The notes under the pieces: model-generated
Seen by the model: only the letters and a program-made list of their open reading frames with translations
Told to the model about the DNA's origin: nothing
The model's database searches: none
NCBI RefSeq assembly: GCF_023715155.1
Contig: NZ_JAMBNQ010000015.1
Span: 1 to 64,000 of the forward strand
Source of the DNA: Neobacillus mesonae
GTDB lineage: Bacteria > Bacillota > Bacilli > Bacillales > Cytobacillaceae
Direction: 5' to 3'
Length of the DNA stretch: 64,000 nt
In this document: one piece after another, positions 33,877 to 42,650 of the stretch
Layout of the letters: every line of letters begins with the position of its first letter
Position numbering within the stretch: position 1 is the stretch's first letter
Program-made: the position numbers and the translations under genes

Positions 33877-35328
33877 ATGCAACATCTTGAATGGCTTGAG
33901 GAAATGACGATTGGTCAGCTCCAGGAAAAATTAGAAAACGGTGAAATTACCTCTAAAGAATTAACTTTCCAATATTTACGAAGAATTGCGGCATATGATC
34001 AGAAAATAAATGCAATCCTTGAAATAAACCCTGATGCATTACAGATTGCGGAAGCCCTGGATGTAGAGCGAAAAATGAATGGACCTCGCAGCCGGCTTCA
34101 TGGAATTCCGATTTTAATCAAAGATAATATTGATACCCATGATAAAATGCATACAAGTGCCGGATCGCTCGCCTTAAAGGATTCCATTGCACCAAGGGAT
34201 TCCTTTGTTGTCAGGCAATTACGCAAAGCCGGGGCAGTACTATTAGGGAAAACGAATATGACCGAGTGGGCCAATTTTATGGCTGTCGGGATGAAAAACG
34301 GCTACAGCTCCAGAGGCGGCCAGGTGATGAACCCGTACGGTCCGGGAAAATTTGATGTTGGCGGCTCAAGTGCCGGCTCTGGTGCGGCTGTTGCGGCTAA
34401 TTTAGCTGCGGCAGCTGTTGGAACGGAAACATCGGGGTCCATCTTAAATCCAGCCTGCAGAAACTCGATTGTCGGTATTAAACCGACAGTAGGCCTTATA
34501 AGCCGTAATGGCATTATTCCAATTGCCCATTCACAGGATACGGCTGGACCAATGGCGAGGACGGTAGAGGATGCTGTAATAGTGTTAAATGCCTTGAACG
34601 GAGTGGATAAAGAGGACCCAATCACCCAAACAAGCCCATTTTATGAGGTTGATTTTTCAAAGTATCTGCGTGCCGACGGCTTAAAAGGAAAACGGGTAGG
34701 CATTGCATATGAGGGTTTTCTGGAATTTCTAAGCAAAGATAGGCAGCAAATTGTTCGAAATGCAATCGAAATGTTAAAAACAACGGGAGCGGAAATAATC
34801 GAGAATATTAAGGTTCCCAGTGCCAAGCAGCCATGGTCATATGATGTGTTAACATATGAATTTAAGCCGGATTTAAATGCATATCTCAGCAAGCTGGACC
34901 CGTCTGTTCCTGTTAGAACGCTGGCTGATGTGATTGAGTTTAATAAGCAGAATGAGAGTGAAATGCTCAAATACGGGCAAGCGGTATTATTGGAGTCGGA
35001 ATCAACGAGCGGTTCATTAAAGGAAGCCGCCTATATAGAGGCTTTAGCTTTCGACCAATATTATTCTAAAGAACAAGGCATCGATTTTGCGTTGAAAAAA
35101 TATAATCTCGATGTCATTGTATTTCCCGCTGATGAAGGGTCGGTTATTAGTGCAAAAGCAGGTTATCCTTCAATTGCGGTTCCGGCGGGCTATACTGCGG
35201 ATACTGGTCTGCCGGTTGGTATTACCTTTGCTGGAACAGCCTTTAGTGAACCACAATTAATTGAGGCCGCCTATGCCTTTGAACATGTGACAAGATTCCG
35301 CAGAAGGCCGCCTCTTGAGCAAGAATAA
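33877..35328 (+). CDS. Amidase (amidase-signature family)
   Basis: A 483-residue amide hydrolase with the Ser-cisSer-Lys triad. Lys is in PILIKDNID (about residue 81), the cis-Ser in GGSSAGSGAAVAA (about 157) and the nucleophile in GTETSGSILNPA (about 181). It is not GatA: no gatC or gatB is adjacent and the C-terminus is that of stand-alone amidases. The substrate is unknown. The start is ATG 33877 after GGAGGGAAGAGG. Confidence 0.9.
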   Translation: MQHLEWLEEMTIGQLQEKLENGEITSKELTFQYLRRIAAYDQKINAILEINPDALQIAEALDVERKMNGPRSRLHGIPILIKDNIDTHDKMHTSAGSLALKDSIAPRDSFVVRQLRKAGAVLLGKTNMTEWANFMAVGMKNGYSSRGGQVMNPYGPGKFDVGGSSAGSGAAVAANLAAAAVGTETSGSILNPACRNSIVGIKPTVGLISRNGIIPIAHSQDTAGPMARTVEDAVIVLNALNGVDKEDPITQTSPFYEVDFSKYLRADGLKGKRVGIAYEGFLEFLSKDRQQIVRNAIEMLKTTGAEIIENIKVPSAKQPWSYDVLTYEFKPDLNAYLSKLDPSVPVRTLADVIEFNKQNESEMLKYGQAVLLESESTSGSLKEAAYIEALAFDQYYSKEQGIDFALKKYNLDVIVFPADEGSVISAKAGYPSIAVPAGYTADTGLPVGITFAGTAFSEPQLIEAAYAFEHVTRFRRRPPLEQE

Positions 35329-35384
35329 GTCCTCCTGTTTTCACTCATACTATCAATGAATTTCTTAAAAAGGAGTTGACAAGC

Positions 35385-35519
35385 ATGGGTAAAACGAAGC
35401 TGGGAAATGCTAATGCACAGCGTAATAATAATCGTAAAAAGGCAATGAAAACAAGCTCTGAACTCGTTGAATTTGAAACCGGAGAAGACATGAAACGCAA
35501 TCGCCCGCGTGATAAATAG
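35385..35519 (+). CDS. Small hydrophilic basic protein, unknown
   Basis: A 44-residue protein rich in K, N and R with an acidic middle (ELVEFETGEDM) and a basic end (KRNRPRDK). AAAAAGGAG lies 8 bases before ATG 35385, and a strong terminator follows. Composition resembles small Bacillus spore-associated proteins, but no family is recognised. Confidence 0.65.
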   Translation: MGKTKLGNANAQRNNNRKKAMKTSSELVEFETGEDMKRNRPRDK

Positions 35520-35527
35520 ATTGGAAA

Positions 35528-35566
35528 ACGCCTCCTGCCGGTAACGCTGGAGGCGTATATTTTTTG
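35528..35566 (+). terminator. Terminator after the small basic protein gene
   Basis: ACGCCTCC (35528-35535) pairs with GGAGGCGT (35549-35556) and is followed by ATATTTTTTG. Confidence 0.88.
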
Positions 35567-35671
35567 TAAAGCTATTTGCTGGACCCAAAAGGGTTGTTAT
35601 CCAATGGAATTGTGTTGCTATTTCTGAGCGTAGGTTAATATCCCAAAAATGAATGTAGATACCCCACTTAC

Positions 35672-37201
35672 TTACTTCTTTTCCAACAAATCAAGCCCGC
35701 TTAATGCCGGGCCTTCAATTACCTCGCCATTAACAGCATATCTTGAGCCGTGGCATGGGCAGTCCCATGTTTTTTCACCGGCATTCCACTCACATTCACA
35801 TCCCATATGTTTGCAAGTGGTATCCACTACAAACAGCTTGCCGTTTTCATCCTTATAGGCACCTGCTCTTTTACCGTTAAACATCACGACAGAGCCTTCA
35901 CCCTCCTGCAGGTCATCCGCATGTTTTTCTGTATATTCCAGCTTTCCTTTAATAAAGTGCTTGGCAATATCCCCGACCGTTGTAAAAGTACTTTTTACAT
36001 CAGGATCGGCATGAAATCTGGTGGGTTCATAAAGCTCCTTATAAGGATTTTCCCGATGTAAGACATAATCTCTTAAAACATGCCCGGCAAGTATACCAGT
36101 TGTCATGCCCCACTTCTTATAACCAGTGGCGACTAAAACTCGTTCTCTATCCTCCGTAATAGGACCGATATAAGGAACTTTGTCAAGGGTCACTAAATCC
36201 TGTGCAGACCATCGGTACAGGATTTCCTTTGCATTAAAAGTCGTTTTGGCAAAATCTGCAACGGCCTCATAATGCTGCATAGTGTTAATGCCCTGACCCG
36301 TTTTGTGGCTTTCGCCGCCGATGATCCACAATGTTTCTCCATCCAAAGGTGTAGACCTTATCGAACGGGAAGGGGTATCAGCACTTATATACATGCCCCC
36401 CGGATATTCTTGGTCTGTTTTAATGGCAATGGCATACGACCTGTCTGCATACATCCTTGCGAAAAAGAGACCAATTTTATCATAAAAGGGGAAGTGGGTG
36501 GCCATAATCAGATGTTTGCACGTTACTTTATGACCGCCTTTCACATAGACTTTTGGTTCCGTTTTGTCGTCTTCAATATCTGTCGCGGTTGTCTTCTCAT
36601 ATACCAGGCAGCCTGCAGTGACAGCCTCGTTTAATAAAGATTTTAAAAATTTAAGCGGATGGTATTGGGCCTGATTTTTCATCAAAAGGGCACCGGTAAC
36701 TTGAATTTTAAACGGAATTGTATCTTTTAAGGCACCGTCAATGCCAAGTTTCTGATAGGCATCCCATTCGGTTTGAAGTTTATTTTTATATTTTTCCGTC
36801 GTTGCATAGATATAGGCGTCCTGCTTGCTGAAATCACATTCAATACCTTTTTCGTTTACTTCTTTCTCTACAAATTGAATCGCACTCATGTGGGATTCAT
36901 AGTAAAGCCTGGCTTTATCTTCACCAAAATGATTGATTAGCTCATCATAGATAAGATTGTGCTGTGCCGTTAATTTAGCGGTGGTGTGTCCTGTGGTTCC
37001 GTCAAGAACCTTATCCGCTTCAATCAACGCAACCTTTAAGCCTTCTTTTGAAAGTAAATAAGCAGCAGTAATTCCGGTTATACCGGCGCCTACAACTGCA
37101 ACATCTACAGAAATATCCTCCTTTAGCTGATCAAAGTCAGGTAATTCAATATCGCGCCAATAGGGTTTGGGGAATTGAGGTAGTTTTTCGGATGCACTCA
37201 T
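35672..37201 (-). CDS. yhfW: FAD-dependent oxidoreductase with C-terminal Rieske domain (YhfW-like)
   Basis: A 509-residue flavoprotein, the length of B. subtilis YhfW. The DAO-type FAD-binding motif VAVVGAGITGITAAYLL is near residue 35. The Rieske [2Fe-2S] site at the C-terminus is formed by CKHMGC (about 459) and CPCHGSRY (about 477). The reaction is unknown; the fused iron-sulfur domain suggests internal electron transfer. GGAGGGTC lies 7 bases before the ATG. Confidence 0.93.
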   Translation of the reverse strand: MSASEKLPQFPKPYWRDIELPDFDQLKEDISVDVAVVGAGITGITAAYLLSKEGLKVALIEADKVLDGTTGHTTAKLTAQHNLIYDELINHFGEDKARLYYESHMSAIQFVEKEVNEKGIECDFSKQDAYIYATTEKYKNKLQTEWDAYQKLGIDGALKDTIPFKIQVTGALLMKNQAQYHPLKFLKSLLNEAVTAGCLVYEKTTATDIEDDKTEPKVYVKGGHKVTCKHLIMATHFPFYDKIGLFFARMYADRSYAIAIKTDQEYPGGMYISADTPSRSIRSTPLDGETLWIIGGESHKTGQGINTMQHYEAVADFAKTTFNAKEILYRWSAQDLVTLDKVPYIGPITEDRERVLVATGYKKWGMTTGILAGHVLRDYVLHRENPYKELYEPTRFHADPDVKSTFTTVGDIAKHFIKGKLEYTEKHADDLQEGEGSVVMFNGKRAGAYKDENGKLFVVDTTCKHMGCECEWNAGEKTWDCPCHGSRYAVNGEVIEGPALSGLDLLEKK

Positions 37202-37292
37202 ACATGACCCTCCAATTCAAAATAATCATGCTTAATTTTTCCTAATGTGAAAAAATCATGTAATGTGGGAAGGGATTATTTTTTATAAAAAA

Positions 37293-37317
37293 AAGAACCT
37301 TGTTAGGCAAGGTTCTG
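37293..37317 (-). terminator. Terminator of the small membrane protein gene (minus strand)
   Basis: AAGAACCTT pairs with AAGGTTCT around GTTAGGC; on the minus strand it is followed by nine T residues. Confidence 0.85.
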
Positions 37318-37322
37318 TAGGT

Positions 37323-37472
37323 TCAAGATTTTTTGGGTTCATTTGATCCAATTTTGTCAATGCGTTCGGCATCTTCAGAATTAAGTGCCTGACGCAGATA
37401 ATAAAAAATCACCCCACCGGCAATTCCTAAACAAACAACTAAACCAATCAACGTGATCCACCACAAAGCCAT
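37323..37472 (-). CDS. Single-pass membrane protein, unknown
   Basis: A 49-residue protein from ATG 37472, which follows AAGGGAGGTC; an upstream ATG at 37508 lies before that site and is rejected. One hydrophobic helix (ALWWITLIGLVVCLGIAGGV, residues 2-21) is followed by a polar tail ending SNEPKKS. It has its own terminator. No family recognised. Confidence 0.65.
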   Translation of the reverse strand: MALWWITLIGLVVCLGIAGGVIFYYLRQALNSEDAERIDKIGSNEPKKS

Positions 37473-37575
37473 CTCTATCTGACCTCCCTTTTTTAATAAT
37501 TTTACCATGAAAATATTGTTTACCTAAACATATATGCAAAACTTAAGCCTTTTTGCCAGAGAAAATGTAGATACC

Positions 37576-37953
37576 TTATTCCTTATTCTTTAATTCGGAA
37601 TAATAATCCACTTTTTTAATATTAACACCAACAAAAGTTTCAATAATAGACTGACCGCCGGCAATGGAAAAAATTAAGATAAACACAAAGGCGGCATTCG
37701 GGAAAAGCAAATATCCAACCCCAAGAAAAATTGCGCTCCAAACACCGGCACACCAATAGCATTTTAAAAGATAACCAAACATGGATTTTGGGATTTCCTT
37801 TGTTTCAATTTCTCCATTTTCCTTTTTCTTTTGTACCTTTTTCATAAATGGTTTTCGGATAAATTCAGTGATTTTATCGAAAACAATTAAATGCGTTAAC
37901 CGATAGCTTGCTAAAATTAACATGATATAGGTTATCCAAGAAATGTCTCTCAT
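37576..37953 (-). CDS. DUF1360 membrane protein (YngL-like)
   Basis: A 125-residue protein with about three hydrophobic segments. ATG 37953 is preferred because GGGAGGAC precedes it; the longer frame to 38124 runs into the promoter of the divergent gene. The family features ILASYRLTHLIVFD and LLKCYWCAGVWSA (CxxC) are present. DUF1360 proteins occur in spore formers and some are sporulation-expressed; the function is unknown. Confidence 0.82.
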   Translation of the reverse strand: MRDISWITYIMLILASYRLTHLIVFDKITEFIRKPFMKKVQKKKENGEIETKEIPKSMFGYLLKCYWCAGVWSAIFLGVGYLLFPNAAFVFILIFSIAGGQSIIETFVGVNIKKVDYYSELKNKE

Positions 37954-38066
37954 TTTAGTCCTCCCAAAATCCTCAAACTGCCATATTTGCTTATAAAAAA
38001 TATATTCCTGCTCACTGAATATTTTTGGCCTGAAATCAAAATTATATATTCGGAGGAGGCGAAAAA

Positions 38067-38681
38067 ATGAAAAAATCTTTTTGGTTAGGTTTATTGTTTG
38101 TACTCTCTCTTTTCTGTATTCCAAGTGTTTCTTTTGCCCAGCAAATTTATACTGTTCAGCCGGGAGATTCGCTTTGGAAAATTGCAGTCAAGTATCAAGT
38201 TGGCCTTTCAGAACTGATTAGTGCTAACCCGCAATTTAAAAACCCAAGCCTGATCTATCCTGGACAAAAGGTAACGATTCCTGATTTTAGCAGTACCAAA
38301 TCTATTGAATCACAAGTGATTCAATTAACCAATCAGGAGAGGGCAAAGTATGGTTTGAAGCCATTAACAGCGAATTGGGAGCTGTCTCGTGTCGCCCGCT
38401 ATAAAGCGATGGATATGCGGGATAAAAATTACTTCAGCCACACAAGCCCAACTTATGGAAGCCCATTTGAAATGATTAAGAATTTTGGTATCGCGTACCG
38501 TTCAGCTGCCGAAAATATTGCTGCTGGACAAACCACTCCAGCCGCAGTCGTAAAAGCATGGATGAATAGTCAGGGTCACCGTGCAAATATTTTAAGCACG
38601 TCTACCAATCAAATCGGTGTTGGATACGCAAAAGGCGGCTCCTACGGATATTATTGGGTGCAAATGTTTATTGCTAGATAA
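38067..38681 (+). CDS. Secreted LysM-CAP domain protein
   Basis: A 204-residue exported protein. The signal peptide ends at VSFA (residue 24). LysM occupies 26-71 (YTVQPGDSLWKIA to KVTIP), and a CAP/SCP domain fills 80-204 with LTNQERAKYGLKPL, YFSHTSPTYG and AWMNSQGHRANIL. The pair resembles YkwD/SafA-type cell-wall or spore proteins. GGAGGAGG precedes the ATG. It is divergent from the DUF1360 gene with about 110 bases between. Confidence 0.9.
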   Translation: MKKSFWLGLLFVLSLFCIPSVSFAQQIYTVQPGDSLWKIAVKYQVGLSELISANPQFKNPSLIYPGQKVTIPDFSSTKSIESQVIQLTNQERAKYGLKPLTANWELSRVARYKAMDMRDKNYFSHTSPTYGSPFEMIKNFGIAYRSAAENIAAGQTTPAAVVKAWMNSQGHRANILSTSTNQIGVGYAKGGSYGYYWVQMFIAR

Positions 38682-38687
38682 GATGAA

Positions 38688-38720
38688 GGGTCAGCCGACA
38701 TATGAGGCTGACCCTTTCTA
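38688..38720 (+). terminator. Terminator after the LysM-CAP gene
   Basis: AGGGTCAGCC (38688-38697) pairs perfectly with GGCTGACCCT (38707-38716), followed by TTCT. Confidence 0.8.
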
Positions 38721-38822
38721 CGTCTTAGGTCCTATATCAAAATCAAGCTCTGGCGCAATTATGGAAATCAAGCAAACGAGGTAAGATGGTATCAAGATCA
38801 AGAAAGGAAGTGGAAATCGAAA

Positions 38823-39170
38823 ATGAAAAAGTTTGGGTTACTGTTAGCAGGAGGCATAGCAACAGTCATTTTATTATCAACAATCGGTCCGATGGTGGGG
38901 TTAGTGGTCAGCTTAGCGCTCCTTTATTTCATTGTGAAGCAATTTATCAAAGCTGAATCCACCGGTGCCAAAATCGGCTTGGCAATTGTTGGAGTCATTA
39001 TTTTGGCTGCATCCATTCACAATGTTCCAGCCATTATAGGAGTGGCTGCAGCATATGTCCTTTACCTCGTGTATAAAAAATGGAACGAGCAAAAAAAGAC
39101 CAAAATCAAAGAAGCATCTGACCCATTTGTGAATTTTGAAAAACAATGGGATGAATTGAAGCGTTATTAA
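38823..39170 (+). CDS. LiaI-position membrane protein, lmo0954 family
   Basis: A 115-residue protein with about three to four hydrophobic segments in residues 5-87 and a charged C-terminus (NEQKKTKIKEASDPF to DELKRY). It resembles Listeria Lmo0954, a target of the LiaFSR-type system. Its place directly upstream of pspA and liaFSR matches liaI in the B. subtilis lia operon. It probably anchors the PspA-like protein at the membrane; that is inference from LiaI. Confidence 0.78.
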   Translation: MKKFGLLLAGGIATVILLSTIGPMVGLVVSLALLYFIVKQFIKAESTGAKIGLAIVGVIILAASIHNVPAIIGVAAAYVLYLVYKKWNEQKKTKIKEASDPFVNFEKQWDELKRY

Positions 39171-39295
39171 GGATCTTTAACCCTTGATAAAAGTTTTAGA
39201 GGGTTTTCTACAAAACTTGGCCCTGTTGCTGCAAAATCCAAGACCTTATCTTCAAAATTTGGAACAAAGATACAACGGAAGGGTGCTATTGGTAA

Positions 39296-39332
39296 AAAAA
39301 CAGCATCTTTATCTACAAAAAGACGCTGTTAA
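39296..39332. other. Strong hairpin between the liaI-like and pspA genes
   Basis: AACAGCATCTTT pairs with AAAGACGCTGTT with one mismatch. The T-run lies on the minus-strand side, so as a terminator it would act on antisense transcription. On the plus strand it may be a processing or mRNA-stability element. An open frame at 39184-39423 spanning it is not supported as a gene. Confidence 0.45.
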
Positions 39333-39379
39333 CAAAAAAATTGGCACCCTGCATTTTAAAAATAAAGGAGAGAATGAGT

Positions 39380-40018
39380 ATGTCAAACTTATTTACAAGA
39401 ATCAAAAACGTTGTGATGGCTGATTTGCATGAGGCATTAGATCAAAAGGAAAACAAAAATCCTATTGCATTATTAAATCAGTACCTTCGTGAATCTGAGC
39501 AGGAAACGGAAAAGGTAAGAAAATTAGTAGAACGTCAATATAAATTGAAAGAGGAATTTACAAGGGAATATCATCAAGCAAGCCAGCTTGCAGAGAAAAG
39601 AAAGTATCAGGCAGAAGTCGCTTCTAAAGCAGGGGAAACAGAACTCCAGCAATTTGCTGCAAGAGAGCATGAGCAATATATCGAGAGAGCGGATCGATTA
39701 AAGGCATCACTTGAACAGGTTAACGCACAGCTTTCAGAGTTGGAAAGTAAATACGAAGAAATGAAACATAAGTTAAAGGATATGCAGCTGCGCCGATTGG
39801 AATTAATGGGACGTGAAAATGTAACCCGCGCCAACCAGCGGATGAATCAGGTATTAGAACCCGATGCCTATTCAAACAAATCGTACTCTAGGTTTAAAGA
39901 TATTGAAAACTATCTCGACCGCTTGGAACATCAAGTAAACAGCTCCTACTACAAAAGTACCATTGATGCCAGAATTGCCGAGTTAGAAAAAAATATGGAA
40001 GAAACCAAGTCCATTTAA
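39380..40018 (+). CDS. PspA/IM30 family membrane-stress protein (LiaH-like)
   Basis: A 212-residue, almost wholly helical coiled-coil protein with the N-terminal amphipathic helix NLFTRIKNVVMADLHEALD and the PspA core ENKNPIALLNQYLRE. ATG 39380 lies 9 bases after AAAGGAG; the ATG at 39374 is too close. These proteins form oligomeric coats on damaged membrane. It lies within the lia-type cluster, so induction by LiaR after cell-envelope antibiotics is expected. Confidence 0.93.
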   Translation: MSNLFTRIKNVVMADLHEALDQKENKNPIALLNQYLRESEQETEKVRKLVERQYKLKEEFTREYHQASQLAEKRKYQAEVASKAGETELQQFAAREHEQYIERADRLKASLEQVNAQLSELESKYEEMKHKLKDMQLRRLELMGRENVTRANQRMNQVLEPDAYSNKSYSRFKDIENYLDRLEHQVNSSYYKSTIDARIAELEKNMEETKSI

Positions 40019-40037
40019 TGGGCAATGTGGTATCCTA

Positions 40038-40064
40038 AAAAGGCGTGGAGTTTCTGCGCCTTTT
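40038..40064 (+). terminator. Partial terminator between pspA and liaF
   Basis: AAAAGGCG pairs with CGCCTTTT around 11 bases. It probably lets most stress-induced transcription stop after pspA while some continues into liaFSR. Confidence 0.65.
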
Positions 40065-40102
40065 GCCCATAAAGACATCATCATAAAAGGGAGGGTAAGC
40101 CG

Positions 40103-40837
40103 ATGTTTAGAAACTATAAAAATGATTATGTTGGATGGCTGGTCATCTTCGGAGTGGTCATTTTATTATTAGAGATTTTATTTTTTAACCATGGGCTTAT
40201 TTTCTCTCTCTTTGTTTCGGGCGGAATGATTTATTTGGGCCGGAAAAGGCGGGGCAGAATGCTTGGAAAACTGCTGTTCTATGCCGGGATTTTCTTTTTT
40301 GCCATCAGTGTGTTCAATATGATGACGTTCAAGTTTTTACTGCTGGCGGTCTTACTGCATTTTTTCATCCAATATTTAAATGCGAAAAAACGGCCAAATA
40401 GTATCAAACCGGAACTGATAGAGCCGGACCAAACCGTTCAACAGGAAACACTTATTCATTCGAAGCTATTATTTGAAAATATATTTATTGGCCAGCAAAA
40501 AACGCCTCAGGGTGTTTATGAGTGGAATGATGTAAACATACAGACTGGGATTGGCGATACGGTGATTGACCTTAGCTATACGATGCTGCCAAAAGGGGAG
40601 ACGGTTATTTTTATCCGGAACTTAATTGGCAATATTCAAATTCTAGTCCCATATGACCTTGAGGTATCGGTTCAGCATTCGTCTGTCATTGGGAAGACGA
40701 GTGTTTTTGAAAATGAAAACGAAAAGATGTTTAATCAGGTGTTTCAAGTAAAAACGGCGGGCTATGATGGGGCAGAACAAAAGGTGAAAATTTTCACCTC
40801 ACTCATCGTCGGTAATATTGAGGTGAGCCGGATATGA
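40103..40837 (+). CDS. liaF: LiaF-like negative regulator of the envelope-stress system
   Basis: A 244-residue membrane protein: three to four membrane segments in residues 10-95, then a beta-rich cytoplasmic LiaF domain ([45 protein letters not shown]). In B. subtilis LiaF holds the kinase LiaS inactive without stress. Its stop overlaps the liaS start by 4 bases (ATGA), so they are translated together. Confidence 0.9.
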   Translation: MFRNYKNDYVGWLVIFGVVILLLEILFFNHGLIFSLFVSGGMIYLGRKRRGRMLGKLLFYAGIFFFAISVFNMMTFKFLLLAVLLHFFIQYLNAKKRPNSIKPELIEPDQTVQQETLIHSKLLFENIFIGQQKTPQGVYEWNDVNIQTGIGDTVIDLSYTMLPKGETVIFIRNLIGNIQILVPYDLEVSVQHSSVIGKTSVFENENEKMFNQVFQVKTAGYDGAEQKVKIFTSLIVGNIEVSRI

Positions 40838-41889
40838 GTACGACAGGTCGTCAAATCGTCTGGGGTGTTGCCTTTGCCTTTTTGCTGGCAGTTTTTATCA
40901 GCAGCGTTTTCCTGTTTATTTTTCCAATCACCAGCTGGTCAGAACTGTGGACTAGACATTTCATGGATATTCCAATTGTCATATTTATTCCTGCCTTTAG
41001 TATTGCCATGGGCATCCTTGTCGGTGCTGCAACTGGAATTTACTGGAGGAATCGGCTTCGGCTGATTGAACACTCGCTTCATCTATTGGAAGAGGGAAGT
41101 CATCATGATATAAAAATGGAGGCATTTACCTCCTTGAATGAAATGAAGATTATTGCAGAACGGATGGAGAAAATTGGAAAGCAAATTACGCAGCAGGCCA
41201 AGCTGTCACAGAGGCTTGCGACAGAAAAAGTAGAGGATCAGGAAGCGAGAATCCAGGAAATTATCGAACAGGAGCGGAACCGGCTTGCTCGTGAATTGCA
41301 TGACTCGGTCAGCCAGCAATTATTCGCGGCCTCGATGTTAATGTCAGCAATCAATGAAACAAAGCAGCATGAAGAAGAAAACGATGAAACGAAGCAATTA
41401 AAAATGGTCGAAGAAATGATCCACCAATCACAGCTTGAAATGCGGGCACTGCTTCTTCACTTAAGACCTGTTGCTTTGAAAAATAAATCGCTCCAGGAAG
41501 GCATTGAGGAGCTGTTAGTAGAATTATCACAAAAGGTGGAAATGGATATAAAATGGAAGGTGGAAGAATTTCCCCTTGATAAAGGAGTGGAGGATCACTT
41601 ATTCCGAATTCTCCAGGAATCGGTTTCGAATACACTTAGGCATGCGAAAGCGGCAAAACTCGATGTGCTGTTAATAAAAAGGGATGATTTAGTAATTATG
41701 CGGGTAGTGGATGATGGTGTCGGTTTTGAAATGGAAGAAGGAAAAGCCGGATCATATGGAATGCAAAATATGAATGAGCGTGCCCTGGAAATAGGCGGGA
41801 CCCTTAAGGTAATCAGTGTAAAAAATAAGGGGACTCGTCTGGAAGTAAAGGTCCCGCTTGTGAAAAATGGAGAGGAAGCAAATGATTAG
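40834..41889 (+). CDS. liaS: Sensor histidine kinase LiaS
   Basis: A 351-residue intramembrane-sensing kinase. Two membrane segments (about 10-32 and 45-68) are separated by a short loop, typical for LiaS. A HAMP-like linker is followed by HisKA_3 with the phospho-His in [18 protein letters not shown] (about 156) and a HATPase with DDGVGFEM and [12 protein letters not shown]. Start and stop overlap liaF and liaR. It phosphorylates LiaR on envelope stress. Confidence 0.93.
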   Translation: MSTTGRQIVWGVAFAFLLAVFISSVFLFIFPITSWSELWTRHFMDIPIVIFIPAFSIAMGILVGAATGIYWRNRLRLIEHSLHLLEEGSHHDIKMEAFTSLNEMKIIAERMEKIGKQITQQAKLSQRLATEKVEDQEARIQEIIEQERNRLARELHDSVSQQLFAASMLMSAINETKQHEEENDETKQLKMVEEMIHQSQLEMRALLLHLRPVALKNKSLQEGIEELLVELSQKVEMDIKWKVEEFPLDKGVEDHLFRILQESVSNTLRHAKAAKLDVLLIKRDDLVIMRVVDDGVGFEMEEGKAGSYGMQNMNERALEIGGTLKVISVKNKGTRLEVKVPLVKNGEEAND

Positions 41890-42514
41890 AGTAGTATTTG
41901 TCGATGATCATGAAATGGTAAGGATCGGGGTCTCCTCTTATCTTTCTGCACAGCCGGATATCGAAGTGGTCGGCGAGGCGGAGAACGGAAAAAAGGGAGT
42001 GGAGCTCGCGCTGAAACTCCGTCCAGATATTATTTTAATGGATTTGGTTATGAAGGAAATGGACGGGATTGAGGCGACAAGGCAGATCATTGAACAATGG
42101 CCGGAAGCAAAAATTATCATTGTAACAAGCTTTTTGGATGATGAAAAAGTATACCCAGCACTTGAAGCGGGAGCAGCCAGTTATATGCTGAAAACGTCTA
42201 AAGCAAGTGAAATTGCCAAAGCAGTCCGTGAAACTTATAAAGGACAGTCTGTTTTAGAGCCGGAAGTCACTGGGAAAATGATGATGAAAATGCGAAAAAA
42301 GTCAGAGCATCTGCCACACGAGGATCTTACAAGCCGTGAGATGGAAATCCTTCTCCTGATGACCGAGGGAAAAACCAACCAAGACATTGCCGATGAATTA
42401 TTCATCGCACTGAAAACCGTCAAAACCCATGTCAGCAATATCTTAAGCAAACTAAACGTCCAGGACCGCACGCAAGCAGTTATATATGCTTTTAAACATT
42501 CTTTAACAAAGTAA
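41882..42514 (+). CDS. liaR: Response regulator LiaR
   Basis: A 210-residue NarL/LuxR-type regulator. The receiver has [10 protein letters not shown] (acidic pocket), the phospho-Asp in [14 protein letters not shown] (residue about 53) and LKTSKA (Lys). The HTH includes [20 protein letters not shown] and [16 protein letters not shown] 41882 overlaps the end of liaS by 8 bases. It should activate the upstream liaI/pspA genes; I could not identify a certain LiaR operator before 38823. Confidence 0.93.
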   Translation: MIRVVFVDDHEMVRIGVSSYLSAQPDIEVVGEAENGKKGVELALKLRPDIILMDLVMKEMDGIEATRQIIEQWPEAKIIIVTSFLDDEKVYPALEAGAASYMLKTSKASEIAKAVRETYKGQSVLEPEVTGKMMMKMRKKSEHLPHEDLTSREMEILLLMTEGKTNQDIADELFIALKTVKTHVSNILSKLNVQDRTQAVIYAFKHSLTK

Positions 42515-42521
42515 TTTAAAA

Positions 42522-42563
42522 AGGTGTCAGGCACATTTTTTTATAGTGTCTGACACTTTTTTT
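42522..42563 (+). terminator. liaR terminator of the dispersed GTGTCAGGCAC type
   Basis: GTGTCAG...CAC pairs with GTG...CTGACAC around an A/T loop and is followed by T7. The AGGTGTCAGGCAC sequence is familiar as a terminator-associated repeat scattered through Bacillus genomes (recalled, not checked). Confidence 0.8.
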
Positions 42564-42573
42564 ATAAAACTAA

Positions 42574-42629
42574 TTGAAAATGCTTATCAATTAATGTTAT
42601 TATCATAAATGAAAATGATTATCATTGTC
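42574..42629 (+). promoter_or_regulatory. Two Fur boxes in front of efeO
   Basis: GAAAATGATTATCATTGTC (42611-42629) matches the 19-bp Fur consensus at 17 positions. TTGAAAATGCTTATCAATTA (42574-42593) is a weaker second match. They lie just before the efeO ribosome site, so the efe genes should be repressed by iron. Confidence 0.85.
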
Positions 42630-42650
42630 GATGTGGGGGTATTTATACAT

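Noticed and set aside
33877..35328. GatA as identity of the amidase
   Set aside because: No gatC or gatB next to it, and the C-terminal half is of the stand-alone amidase type; so it cannot be used as evidence for the indirect Gln-tRNA route.
35649..37098. Several plus-strand frames of 60-120 codons opposite yhfW
   Set aside because: Shadows of the conserved minus-strand gene without start signals.
39184..39423. 79-codon frame between the liaI-like and pspA genes
   Set aside because: TTG start with a poorly spaced ribosome site, overlap with the pspA start, odd Q/N/L composition and a strong hairpin inside it. A K/S/T-rich alternative frame here has no start codon.
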